DNA of 64,000 bases from Mayfieldus sp963781495 (GTDB taxonomy: Bacteria > Actinomycetota > Thermoleophilia > Solirubrobacterales > 70-9): contig CAWAFX010000002.1 of NCBI GenBank assembly GCA_963781495.1, positions 124,001-188,000 on the forward strand, given 5' to 3'. Under the pieces are notes generated by a model. The model saw nothing but the letters and a program-made list of their open reading frames with translations, searched no databases and was not told the DNA's origin. This document shows positions 24,313 to 31,694 of the stretch, in pieces (position 1 is the stretch's first letter; the number at the start of each line of letters is the position of its first letter). The position numbers were made by a program, and so were the translations under genes.

Positions 24313-25287
24313 TCAGGCCTCCTCGAGCCGGCCCATGCGCTGCACGATCAGGCGCGCGACCACGTTGACGACCAGTGCGATCACGAGGAGGATCACCGCC
24401 AGGTAGACCAGCGAGCTGGTTTGCAAAGTCGTCGCCGCACCTCTGTACTGCGAGGCGACGCGAGCGGCGAGGGAATCCGAGGGAGCAAACAGCGAGGCGT
24501 GGATCCCGATTGCGCTGCCGATCACCTGGCTGACCGCTATCGCCTCGCCGATCGCGCGGCTAAGGCCGAGGATCAGCGCCCCGACGATTCCCGGTCTGCA
24601 GGTCGGCAGGACCACAGTCCTGACCATCTCCCAGCGAGTCGCGCCGAGCGCGTAGGCGCCCTCCTTGAGCTCCCCCGGGACCGTCTCGAAGACCTCGCGG
24701 GTTATCGAGGTGACGATCGGTATCGCCATGATCGTCAGGATCACGGCGGCTGGCAGAAGGCCGAGCGGCGAGGTAGCGCCGCTGAACAAGGGAATCCAAC
24801 CGAGGACGCTTTTCAGCGCCGGCTCGATCGTGTCGTTCATGATCGGCCCGAGGACGATGATGCCCCAGAGGCCAAGGATGACTGAAGGAATCGCCGCCAG
24901 CAGATCGACGAGGGTGCTGACCGGGCGGCGTAGGGACATTGGCGATAGCTCCGTGAGATAGATCGCAATCGCAATCGACAGCGGGCCGGCCACGCAGAGC
25001 GCGATGGCGGAGCTGACGATCGTGCCGTAGATGAGGCTGCCGGCCCCAAACTCGTTTGTGACTGGATTCCAGACATCGTGGAAGACGAAAGCGACCCCGA
25101 ACTCCGAAATCGCCGGCCGCGCCTGATGGATGACCTCATAGACAATCGCCCCGATGAGGACGACCGCGCCCACCGCGGCCAGAGCGGCGAGCCACTTCAG
25201 GAACGGATCCCCGATCCTGTCGCTCAGCCTTTGGCGATTCAGCGACCCAATCGGGCGTTGAATCGATTGCGCCTGCGACTCTGCCAT
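24313..25287 (-). CDS. pstC: Phosphate ABC transporter permease
   Basis: A 324-residue permease with six membrane helices. The EAA loop reads PGELKEGAYALGATRWEMVRTVVLPTCRPGI, and LAAIPSVILGLWG and the large FHDVWNPV periplasmic segment are PstC hallmarks. It pairs with PstA. A 98-bp spacer containing a strong hairpin separates it from pstS, which may lower its expression relative to the binding protein. Confidence 0.95.
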   Translation of the reverse strand: MAESQAQSIQRPIGSLNRQRLSDRIGDPFLKWLAALAAVGAVVLIGAIVYEVIHQARPAISEFGVAFVFHDVWNPVTNEFGAGSLIYGTIVSSAIALCVAGPLSIAIAIYLTELSPMSLRRPVSTLVDLLAAIPSVILGLWGIIVLGPIMNDTIEPALKSVLGWIPLFSGATSPLGLLPAAVILTIMAIPIVTSITREVFETVPGELKEGAYALGATRWEMVRTVVLPTCRPGIVGALILGLSRAIGEAIAVSQVIGSAIGIHASLFAPSDSLAARVASQYRGAATTLQTSSLVYLAVILLVIALVVNVVARLIVQRMGRLEEA

Positions 25288-25326
25288 CGGGCTAGCCGAG
25301 GAGACCTGTCCTCAAGGCGGGGATTT

Positions 25327-25369
25327 GGCCACGGGCAAGCCGGGGTCGCAGCTCCGGATGCCCGCGGCC
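25327..25369 (-). terminator. Intercistronic hairpin between pstS and pstC
   Basis: Two 11-nt arms (TGCCCGCGGCC at 25359-25369 and GGCCACGGGCA at 25327-25337) pair on the reverse-strand RNA with one G-U wobble, and a CCGG/CCGG step continues the stem inside. No U-run follows, so it more likely acts as a processing or attenuating hairpin that favours pstS over the downstream genes. Confidence 0.6.
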
Positions 25370-25385
25370 TATATCCACGCTCCTG

Positions 25386-26411
25386 CTAGCTCCCGATCTT
25401 GTTGATCAGGGCCTTGTCGTCTGTGATCACCGGCTTCGGGAGCGTCCCGTATCCGAGATCGGTTGCGAACGACTGGCCCGGGCCGATCGCATAGGTGATG
25501 AACTTCTTCAACTGGGCGGCATTCGACGTGCTCTCGGGCACGATCGCGTATGTGTACGTCGAATCCGGCCACGCGTTCTTCGCCGACGCCGGGGGGTCGA
25601 CGATCGAGACGCCGCCGGGCGGGACCGACTTCGTCGTCGCCGCCGCAGCGTTGATGTTGGGGATCGACGGCTTCGGGAAGTTCCCGGCCGCATTCTCCAG
25701 GAGGGCGACGTCGAGGTTGTTTGAGGTTGCGTATGCGACGTCGTAATAGCCGATCGCGCCATCGTGGGCGGACACCGCCGCCGCGACTCCATCGCTTCCG
25801 TTGCCGCCTGTCCCGGTCGGGAACTGCACCTGCGTCGAGGTGCCGATCTTCGACTTGAACTCGGGACTCACCTTCGAGAGGTAGTCGGTGAACGCGTAGG
25901 TGGTGCCGGAACCATCCGAGCGGTAGACCGGTGTGATCTTCGTCGACGGCAGGCTCACCCCCGGGTTCAGCTTCGCGATCTCGGGATCGTTCCAGCTCGT
26001 AACCTTGCCGAGGTAGATATCGGCGAGTACCGGGCCGGTGAGATGGAGGTTGTTCGAGAGGCCCTTGACGTTGTAGGACGGCGTGACCGCACCGAGCGAC
26101 CAGGGGATCTGCACGCAGCCCTTGCAGGCCTTCACCTGATCGGGCGAAAGCGGCGCGTCAGATGCGCCGTAATCGACCGAACGGGCGGTGATCTGGTCGA
26201 TCCCGCCGCCGGAGCCGATCGACCCGTAGGTGACCGTGTCGCCTGTCCGGGTCGCGTAGTCCTGGGTCCACTTCGACATCAGCGGCGCGACGAACGTGCT
26301 GCCGGCCCCCGTCAGCGGACCGGACGAGGAGCCGCCGCTCGAGCCGCATGCGGCGATGACTACAGACAGGGACAGCGCGAATGCGATGGCGCTGAGAAAT
26401 TTCTTGGTCAC
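25386..26411 (-). CDS. pstS: Phosphate-binding lipoprotein
   Basis: A 341-residue substrate-binding protein. The signal peptide VTKKFLSAIAFALSLSVVIAAC ends in a lipobox, so it is a lipid-anchored protein outside the membrane. Phosphate-pocket motifs are visible: GAGSTFVAPLM, GSGGGIDQI, YGASDAPLS and YRSDGSGTTYAFTDYL. I chose GTG 26411 because AAAGGAGA stands just before it; the longer frame to 26450 adds a leader not resembling a signal peptide. A three-unit PHO-box-like array begins about 75 bp upstream. Confidence 0.95.
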   Translation of the reverse strand: MTKKFLSAIAFALSLSVVIAACGSSGGSSSGPLTGAGSTFVAPLMSKWTQDYATRTGDTVTYGSIGSGGGIDQITARSVDYGASDAPLSPDQVKACKGCVQIPWSLGAVTPSYNVKGLSNNLHLTGPVLADIYLGKVTSWNDPEIAKLNPGVSLPSTKITPVYRSDGSGTTYAFTDYLSKVSPEFKSKIGTSTQVQFPTGTGGNGSDGVAAAVSAHDGAIGYYDVAYATSNNLDVALLENAAGNFPKPSIPNINAAAATTKSVPPGGVSIVDPPASAKNAWPDSTYTYAIVPESTSNAAQLKKFITYAIGPGQSFATDLGYGTLPKPVITDDKALINKIGS

Positions 26412-26484
26412 GCAGATCTCCTTTGTTGAGCCGACTGCTTTGCGCGCCACCCTCTCAGCGGCACCGGGGGAGCTTGTTACTCGG

Positions 26485-26517
26485 CTGTAGCGGCTATGTA
26501 AAAAAGATGTGAATGGA
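26485..26517 (-). promoter_or_regulatory. PHO-box-like array upstream of pstS
   Basis: Three 11-nt units follow one another on the + strand: CTGTAGCGGCT, ATGTAAAAAAG and ATGTGAATGGA. On the pstS strand the hexamers are TTCACA, TTTACA and GCTACA, spaced 5 nt apart. The match to PhoP/RegX3-type direct repeats and the position 75-105 bp before a phosphate-binding protein gene make this the anchor site of the regulon. Confidence 0.75.
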
Positions 26518-26538
26518 GGTCTGGATACCCCAGGTCAG

Positions 26539-26874
26539 CTAGGCGCCGCCATCGGGCGAGAATCGGTAGCCGATCCCGGTGTGGGTGTGGATCAGCTTCA
26601 GCTCCGGCAGCGCCTGCCCGAGCTTCGACCGCAGCCGGCTCACGTAGACGTCGAGGGAGCGGTCCGAGCGGCGCGGCAGACGACCCCAGACGGCCGCGTA
26701 GAGCTCGTCGCGGCTCATGATCCGGTTCGCGTTCGAGGCCAACTCGGTGAGCAGCTGCAGCTCACGAAGCGTCAGGCTCAGGGGCCGCCCGTCGACCAGG
26801 GCGGCATGCTCGTCGGGGCGGATTTCCAACCTGCCCGCCTGGTAGCGCTGGGTCCGGCCCTTGGCCTCGTACAT
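26539..26874 (-). CDS. Stand-alone OmpR/PhoB-type winged-helix DNA-binding protein
   Basis: A 111-residue protein made only of a C-terminal response-regulator domain (Trans_reg_C): LSLTLRELQLLTELASNANRIMSRDEL, RSDRSLDVYVSRLRSKLG and the wing THTGIGYRFSP. There is no receiver, so it cannot be controlled by an aspartate phosphorelay in the usual way. The nearest relative in the window is the DNA-binding half of the full-length regulator at 27198-28019. A PHO-box-like array lies 48-75 bp before its start, which suggests Pho control or autoregulation. Confidence 0.85.
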   Translation of the reverse strand: MYEAKGRTQRYQAGRLEIRPDEHAALVDGRPLSLTLRELQLLTELASNANRIMSRDELYAAVWGRLPRRSDRSLDVYVSRLRSKLGQALPELKLIHTHTGIGYRFSPDGGA

Positions 26875-26911
26875 GCACCGGGCAGGATCGAGCCCCGGCG
26901 CCCGCGCCCGG

Positions 26912-27130
26912 TTACGCCGCTGTAAACGAGTCGTGAACGCGGTGTGAATCTTGGCCCCGGCGGCGGTAGGAGGCGCAGCTGCTGTGGGCGTAGGTCCCGT
27001 GCCAGGCGCGGACCCGATCCTGTCGCGAGCGGATTGCGCCCCCGCAGACGGGGCAGGTACCCAGTGCTTCGGACCTCGTGCCGACCTTTCGCAACGCCTG
27101 CCGAATCGCGGAATCGATCATCGCGATCAA
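26912..27130 (-). CDS. Small putative zinc-binding protein
   Basis: A 72-residue frame with a CPVCGGAI motif (residues about 26-33) and, 20 residues later, HGTYAHSSC. The Cys-x-x-Cys plus His/Cys arrangement suggests a zinc-ribbon-like site, with a basic Arg-rich tail. No family is recognised. Support for coding comes from the patterned cysteines and from a PHO-box-like repeat 36 bp upstream. Its last codons overlap the array that serves the winged-helix gene. The frame could still be a chance ORF. Confidence 0.45.
   Translation of the reverse strand: MIAMIDSAIRQALRKVGTRSEALGTCPVCGGAIRSRQDRVRAWHGTYAHSSCASYRRRGQDSHRVHDSFTAA
26922..26949 (-). promoter_or_regulatory. PHO-box-like array upstream of the winged-helix gene
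   Basis: GTAAAC (26922), GTGAAC (26933) and GTGAAT (26944) are spaced exactly 11 nt. On the gene strand they read ATTCAC, GTTCAC and GTTTAC, with 5-nt spacers. It lies 48 bp before the start at 26874. Confidence 0.72.
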
Positions 27131-27165
27131 AATAGACCCCGATCCTCAAGCGGGTGTATTTCTGC

Positions 27166-27205
27166 TGTAAAGGACCGTTGAAGGCCGGCTGAAGGCTTCA
27201 GCCGT
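27166..27205 (-). promoter_or_regulatory. PHO-box-like repeat overlapping a hairpin
   Basis: TGTAAAG (27166), GTTGAAG (27177) and GCTGAAG (27188) recur every 11 nt, placed before the 72-residue frame that starts at 27130. The same bases also form an inverted repeat (CGGCTGAAG and CTTCAGCCG, 27187-27205) at the stop of the response-regulator gene, which may be its terminator. Both functions are possible. Confidence 0.45.
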
Positions 27206-28019
27206 CGGCGCGCTGCATCGCCGCAGCGGGGAGCTCCTCGACCACGACGTCAGGGGCCTCTTCTGAGCCGGGTCCCGATCCCTCGGCGGCACCGATCTCG
27301 ATCTCGGCGAGCGCCGTCTCGGGATCGAAGCGGTAGCCGATTCCGAAGTGGGTGTGGATGTAGTGCCAGCCCGGCGAGGCCCGCTCGAGCTTCTGGCGCA
27401 GCTTGCGCACGAAGACGTCGACCGAGCGATCGCCGTGGGCCATCGAGTATCCCCAGACCCGCTGGTAGATCGCCTCGCGCTCCAGCACGCTTCCCTTCGC
27501 GTCGGCGAGCAGGTGCAGGAGCTCGAACTCGCGCCGGGTCAGCTCGAGGCTGCGGCCGGAGACAAAGGCCTGGTACTGGTCGCCGCGAATCTCCAGCTCG
27601 CCGACGACCATCGGGCCGGAGTCGGGCTTGACACGACCGCGCCGGCGCCGGCGCACGACCGCCTCCAGCCGGGCGATCACCTCTTCCGGGTGGCAGGGCT
27701 TGCCGATCCAGTCGTCGGCGCCGAGCCGCAGCCCGCGCACCCGCTGGGCGACCGTGGCCTGGCCCGTGCAGACGATGACGCCGAGCTCGGGGAGCATGCC
27801 GCAGACCCGCTCCAGGTACTCCCAGGCGTCGGTTCCGAGCACGGCGACGTCGATCACGACCGCGTTGAGCTTCATCGCCACCAGCTCATCGGGCTGGACC
27901 GGGGTCGAGAGGACCCGGTGCTGCCAGCCGGCCACCTCGAGGCGCTTTGCGAGCACCTTGATGAAGCCGCTGTCGGTATCGATCACGGCGAGGCGGTTGG
28001 TCTCGGGCTGTGTGGTCAT
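27198..28019 (-). CDS. OmpR/PhoB-family response regulator
   Basis: A 273-residue regulator. The receiver (about 8-120) keeps an acidic pair (DTD), the phospho-acceptor Asp in AVVIDVAVL, the Thr in VIVCTGQA and the Lys in IGKPCHP. The winged-helix domain (about 135-240) has LTRREFELLHLLADAKG, RSVDVFVRKLRQKL and HFGIGYRFDP. A 35-residue acidic tail follows. No histidine kinase lies beside it. It is the best local candidate for the PhoP/RegX3-type factor that reads the 11-nt arrays. ATG 28019 is the first Met next to the receiver; an in-frame ATG at 28097 would add 26 residues. Confidence 0.88.
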   Translation of the reverse strand: MTTQPETNRLAVIDTDSGFIKVLAKRLEVAGWQHRVLSTPVQPDELVAMKLNAVVIDVAVLGTDAWEYLERVCGMLPELGVIVCTGQATVAQRVRGLRLGADDWIGKPCHPEEVIARLEAVVRRRRRGRVKPDSGPMVVGELEIRGDQYQAFVSGRSLELTRREFELLHLLADAKGSVLEREAIYQRVWGYSMAHGDRSVDVFVRKLRQKLERASPGWHYIHTHFGIGYRFDPETALAEIEIGAAEGSGPGSEEAPDVVVEELPAAAMQRADG

Positions 28020-28307
28020 GGAGGGGGCCGGTTGGACTCGGACACCAGGTACCCAATCGGGCTCGATTGTAGGGGCCGGCCCCGCGGCAACCCCCACAAA
28101 TCCCTGCGTTCACAGGTCTTTCACACGGTTATTGGGGCGTTTCGCCCGCCCCCAGGCACACAACGGCACGGATTTCGCGGCGCGGTGCCGATTCTCCGGA
28201 ATTTCACAGCCCACTCGTGCCCGCGGGTCACAATGCCACCGACTCACGAGATTCCTCTCTCATTGGATGCGCGCGGCCCACTGATTCCTGCCCCGGGTCG
28301 CGCGCTT
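28020..28307. other. Intergenic region upstream of the response regulator
   Basis: No gene is seen in these 288 bp. The region holds the array at 28108-28124 and a stretch of lower GC around 28150-28270, which is where the regulator's promoter and the end of the hydrolase transcript would meet. Confidence 0.5.
28108..28130 (+). promoter_or_regulatory. PHO-box-like pair upstream of the response regulator
   Basis: GTTCACA (28108) and TTTCACA (28119) are an 11-nt direct repeat, the closest match in the window to the GTTCACC unit. Its orientation points away from the regulator gene, whose start lies 89 bp off, so it could mediate autoregulation or repression instead of simple activation. Confidence 0.55.
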
Positions 28308-29162
28308 TCATTTGCCAGCGGCCAGGAACTCGTCCAGGTACCCCCCAAAGCGCTGCGGCTCCTGGATGTGGGGGGCGTGGCCGACGCCCTCCCAGCGGCT
28401 GATCCGGGCGCCGGGAATCAGGGACCGAAAGCGCTCCTCCCGGGACTCCGGCATCCAGTCGCGGTCCTCGGAGCCGCGCAGGATCCAGACCGGGCATTCG
28501 ATCCGCGAGTAGCGGTCGACGTCGGCGGCCGGCGCCCGGGGATCGCCGTGTCCGATCAGGTCGATGAAGCCGCGCACCTGGCGCTTGGGGTCGGCGATCG
28601 CGTGGCCGGCCTCGCGCTGCAGGGTCGCCTCGTCGACCTCGTGCCCGGAGAACTCGCGCAGGGCCTTGCGCGCCTGGGCGCGAATCGCGCGCTCGGTCGC
28701 ACTTCGCTCGAGCAGCCGCCGCGTCGGCCCGTAGCGGGCGAGCCGCATCGGCAGGGCGAGCTTGCGGCGCCCGAGCGCGGTCGGCGCCTCCAGCAGCAGC
28801 CCGCGCAGGCGCTGCGGCTGCTGCCAGGCGACCCGCAGCAGCGGTGCCGCCCCCATCGAGTGGCCGACTCCGGCGAAGCGCTCGATCCCGAGCTCGTCGG
28901 CGAGCTCGACCAGCTGCCGGGCGAGGTCCTCGTAGGTGAGGCGGCGGCGCGATCCGTGCAACTCGGTGTAGCCATTGCCGAGCAGGTCGTAGGCCACTCC
29001 CCGCGTCCCATCCGGGAGCCGCTCGAGGAACGGCTCCCAGGTCCGCGCCGAGCTGGTGATCCCGTGCAGGAAGAGAACCGAGTCGCCGCCTCCGGGCCGC
29101 TCCAGGACCCGAACCCGGGCCGAGAGGATCTCGACGAAGCGTTCCTCGACCGCCGCGGCCAC
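28308..29162 (-). CDS. Alpha/beta-hydrolase
   Basis: A 284-residue hydrolase. The fold is marked by VLFLHGITSSARTWEPF (oxyanion region), the nucleophile elbow GVGHSMGAAP (Ser in GHSMG), the acid in GSEDRDWMP and the catalytic His in GVGHAPH. The catalytic triad is complete. The helical cap spans about 120-200. Substrate cannot be predicted; esters, lactones or epoxides are all handled by this class. It is 21 bp from uppP on the same strand. Confidence 0.88.
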   Translation of the reverse strand: MAAAVEERFVEILSARVRVLERPGGGDSVLFLHGITSSARTWEPFLERLPDGTRGVAYDLLGNGYTELHGSRRRLTYEDLARQLVELADELGIERFAGVGHSMGAAPLLRVAWQQPQRLRGLLLEAPTALGRRKLALPMRLARYGPTRRLLERSATERAIRAQARKALREFSGHEVDEATLQREAGHAIADPKRQVRGFIDLIGHGDPRAPAADVDRYSRIECPVWILRGSEDRDWMPESREERFRSLIPGARISRWEGVGHAPHIQEPQRFGGYLDEFLAAGK

Positions 29163-29183
29163 GGCGGCCAGCCTACAAAGCCC

Positions 29184-30056
29184 TCAGCCGCCGAGGGCGA
29201 AGATCACGGTGCAGATCAAGCCGGCGGCGAAGCAATAGATCCCGAACGGGGTCAGGCGGTTGGTCTCGAAGTAGCGCAGCAAGAAGCGGACCGCGAAGTA
29301 GGTCGAGACGGCGGCGCAGATCGCCCCCACGAGCGCCGGGCCGCGGACGCCGTCGCCGTCGTGGCCGAACAGCTCCGGCAGCTTGAGCAACCCGGCGGCG
29401 CCGATGATCGGCGTCGCGAGCAGGAACGCGTAGCGGGCGGCGTCCTCGTTCGAGAGCCCTACGACCAGCCCGCCCCCCATCGTCACCCCCGAACGCGAGA
29501 TGCCCGGGATCAGCGCCGCCGCCTGGGCTGTGCCGACCGCGACCGCCTGGCGCCAGGTCAGCTTCGCGATCCGGGCGTCGGAATCTCCCAGGTAATCCCC
29601 CGGGCGGGGCGGCCGCCGCCGCAGGCGCTCGAATGCCAGCAGAAGAATCCCGTTGAGCATCAGAAAGGCGGCTGCGGTAGCGGCGGAGGCGAAGAGGCTG
29701 CGCAGCGGGTGCTCGAGCAGCAGACCGAGCGTCCCGGCCGGGATCGTGCCGACGACGAGCAGCCAGCCGAGGCGGGCGTCGTGGTCCTCGGGACGGATCT
29801 CGCGATCGCGCAGCGAGCGCCCCAACCCACGGAAGATCCGCTTCCAGTCGTCGAGGAAGAAGAAGAACAGGACCACCGCCGTGGCGACGTGGGTGGCGAC
29901 GAGGAAGGTGAGGAAGAACTTGTCGTTCTGGTGGATGTCCCAGCCCAGCAGCCGCGGCAGGATCACACCGTGGCCGAGACTGGAGATCGGAAACGGCTCG
30001 GCCACGCCCTGAATCAGGCCGAGGACAACCGCCTGGAAGTAGGAGATCGGATGCAA
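29184..30056 (-). CDS. uppP: Undecaprenyl-diphosphate phosphatase
   Basis: A 290-residue integral membrane protein of the BacA/UppP family. The two signature motifs are intact: LIQGVAEPFPISSLGHGVILP at residues about 14-34 and IPGISRSGVTMGGG in the second half. It removes a phosphate from undecaprenyl diphosphate so the lipid carrier can be reused in peptidoglycan synthesis. The Glu in GVAEPFP is the family catalytic Glu; the following Phe-Pro is slightly unusual compared with the common FLPISS. Length is normal. Confidence 0.93.
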   Translation of the reverse strand: MHPISYFQAVVLGLIQGVAEPFPISSLGHGVILPRLLGWDIHQNDKFFLTFLVATHVATAVVLFFFFLDDWKRIFRGLGRSLRDREIRPEDHDARLGWLLVVGTIPAGTLGLLLEHPLRSLFASAATAAAFLMLNGILLLAFERLRRRPPRPGDYLGDSDARIAKLTWRQAVAVGTAQAAALIPGISRSGVTMGGGLVVGLSNEDAARYAFLLATPIIGAAGLLKLPELFGHDGDGVRGPALVGAICAAVSTYFAVRFLLRYFETNRLTPFGIYCFAAGLICTVIFALGG

Positions 30057-30065
30057 GGACGGGAC

Positions 30066-30299
30066 TTAAGCGGATCGAGAGGCCGGACCGCTTTGAAACC
30101 AGGCGAAAACGAAACAACCGAGCCCGAGGACGAAGGCAAGCAGAGCATGCTTCAGGTGGTGGTGGTCCGACCCGGCCGCGTGGCCGGGGAAGAAGGAGGG
30201 CAGCGAGCCCGCGGGCTCGGCGGCATAGATCACCGCGATCACGACCAGCACGATGCCGAGGATGATTGCCGGGACGATCAGCTGTCGGTTCTTCGTCAT
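30066..30299 (-). CDS. Small two-helix membrane protein
   Basis: A 77-residue protein starting MTKNRQLIVPAII with two hydrophobic segments (about 7-27 and 50-70). A short loop between them contains DHHHLKHA, a His-rich patch that could bind metal. The family is not recognised. It is 9 bp upstream of uppP on the same strand and probably co-transcribed with it. Confidence 0.65.
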   Translation of the reverse strand: MTKNRQLIVPAIILGIVLVVIAVIYAAEPAGSLPSFFPGHAAGSDHHHLKHALLAFVLGLGCFVFAWFQSGPASRSA

Positions 30300-30405
30300 A
30301 CGGCCGGCCCAGACTATTCGGACCTGGCCTAAAGAACGCCTTAATCGGCCTGCAGATTGTGTGAATTCTCTTATCGGCGTCGGGGGTTTCGTTAGAGTCC
30401 GCTGG

Positions 30406-30651
30406 GTGAGACGGCTGCGCCTGACGATCGGCTTTCTCGGCGTCCTCGCGCTCTCGCTGGCCCTTGCCCCGGCGGCGATCGCCTCCGACGGGGTCGGGAT
30501 CGCCGGCCGCGTCAGCGACAAGACGATCACCCTGGCGATGTTCGGGGTCATCGCCTTCTTCCCGATCCTCGTGATCACGCTGGCGGCGATCCAGGGGCGC
30601 CTCGAGGCCCGCAAGGAGCGGCGCCGCTACGACCTCGAGCGGCTGAGCTAG
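30406..30651 (+). CDS. Small membrane protein with signal peptide
   Basis: An 81-residue protein from GTG 30406. The N-terminus (VRRLRLTIGFLGV) is a signal peptide ending near PAAIASDG. A single transmembrane helix (TLAMFGVIAFFPILVITLAAIQ) and a very basic cytoplasmic tail (RLEARKERRRYDLERL) follow. It is divergent from the two-helix protein at 30066-30299 and converges on the HD gene, whose stop it overlaps by 4 bp. Function unknown. Confidence 0.7.
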   Translation: MRRLRLTIGFLGVLALSLALAPAAIASDGVGIAGRVSDKTITLAMFGVIAFFPILVITLAAIQGRLEARKERRRYDLERLS

Positions 30652-31583
30652 TTCCCTAGGCGGAACCCGCTCAGCAGCCGCTTCTCGCTCTCGCCCTTCA
30701 CTTCGGCGATCACCTCGACCCGGTCCTCGAGCGGCGTCCCGCGCAGCTTCGTCGCCAGCAGCTCGTCGACCTGGAAGATGCCGGCGGAGTTGTTCATCTC
30801 GATCTCGACCCGCACCGGCCGCTTCTCGCCGGCCGAGATCCGCACCTCGTCGATCGCCGCGGCGGAGATCGAGTGGATGCCCTCCTGGCCGGCCTCGATC
30901 GGGAGCCGCGAGCGGCCCTGGGCGAGGTCGAGCCCGTCGGCGACCCGCACCACCCCCGCCTCGAGCGTGTAGGGATCGCCGCGGCGGCGGTGGCCGATGA
31001 TCGCGTGCAGCGCCTCGGCGATCACGACCGTGCGGGCGGGCTCCTCGTAAATCCCGTCGAGCAGCCGCTGCAGGGCGCCCTGGGCGAGAAAGAGGCTGTA
31101 GGCCTCGTGATCTGTGCGGTGGATCGACATCCCGACGTCGTGCAGCAGCGAGCCCGCCGCGACGACCACCTCGGCGTCGCGCTGGCCCATGCCGTGGTCG
31201 CTGACCATCGCCGGCTCGACGCCCGCCTTGGCAAGCAGGCGCAGCAGGCGCAGCGAGACGTTGAGGACGATCTGCACGTGGACCCAGGAGTGATCGGACA
31301 TCCCGAGGCGCTCGGACTGAAGCTGGGCCATGTACCACCAGGCGCGCACCTGGTCGTCGCCGTTCACGGCCTCCAGGAACGACTCCAGGTTGCGGTTGCC
31401 CCGGGTCGGCGCCCGGACCCGCGCCTCGGCGACCGCCTCCGCCGGCGGCTTGCGAACCGGCCCGGCCGCTTCCGGAGCCGGTACACGCTCCTCGTTTGCC
31501 GAGCCCGGGTCGGATCGATCGTCTGGGGAGGCCACTGCGGCGATCTTGACGTGCCGCGACACAAAGTGTCGCGGCAGCTGCAT
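30648..31583 (-). CDS. HD-domain phosphohydrolase
   Basis: A protein of up to 311 residues. The HD domain spans the centre: His in SDHSWVHVQIV, the HD pair in GSLLHDVGMSIH, EALHAIIGHRR and RVADGLDLAQGRSRLP. A C-terminal domain of about 80 residues (KRPVRVEIEMNNSAGIFQVDELL) follows. It should hydrolyse a phosphate ester or nucleotide; the substrate is unknown. The N-terminal 90 residues are disordered-looking. The start is uncertain: ATG 31583 would place a long perfect palindrome (31552-31576) inside the coding sequence, and GTG 31535 is the next choice. Confidence 0.8.
   Translation of the reverse strand: MQLPRHFVSRHVKIAAVASPDDRSDPGSANEERVPAPEAAGPVRKPPAEAVAEARVRAPTRGNRNLESFLEAVNGDDQVRAWWYMAQLQSERLGMSDHSWVHVQIVLNVSLRLLRLLAKAGVEPAMVSDHGMGQRDAEVVVAAGSLLHDVGMSIHRTDHEAYSLFLAQGALQRLLDGIYEEPARTVVIAEALHAIIGHRRRGDPYTLEAGVVRVADGLDLAQGRSRLPIEAGQEGIHSISAAAIDEVRISAGEKRPVRVEIEMNNSAGIFQVDELLATKLRGTPLEDRVEVIAEVKGESEKRLLSGFRLGN
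31552..31576. repeat. Perfect 11-bp inverted repeat with 3-nt centre
   Basis: The arms TGCCGCGACAC and GTGTCGCGGCA flank AAA. The element lies between the divergent HD gene and a small Cys-rich ORF. It could be an operator for a dimeric regulator or an RNA hairpin in the HD-gene leader. Confidence 0.7.
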
Positions 31584-31584
31584 G

Positions 31585-31608
31585 TCAGGCTGCGAAGCAG
31601 CCGCACAT
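31585..31608 (-). CDS. Possible 7-codon leader peptide of the HD gene
   Basis: An ATG at 31608 follows a strong GGAGG with 4-nt spacing, gives the peptide MCGCFAA and stops 1 nt before ATG 31583. Spacing and coupling fit an upstream ORF. The sequence is too short for any coding statistic. Confidence 0.3.
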   Translation of the reverse strand: MCGCFAA

Positions 31609-31694
31609 TGTTCCTCCAGACGGCGCGGAGGCGTCGATTTCCCGCCGCCACCGCGTCTAGCCTGCTCGCGGGGCAACTGAGCGAGGTTCGCTGC

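Noticed and set aside
27348..30332. A 994-codon forward frame opposite the response regulator, hydrolase and uppP genes
   Set aside because: It is antisense to three clearly recognisable proteins; its composition (Arg, Gly, Asp, Val-rich, no motifs) is what a GC-rich antisense frame gives.
29173..31338. A 721-codon reverse frame covering uppP and part of the HD gene
   Set aside because: It overlaps genuine genes in a different frame and contains only Arg/Ala/Gly-rich sequence.
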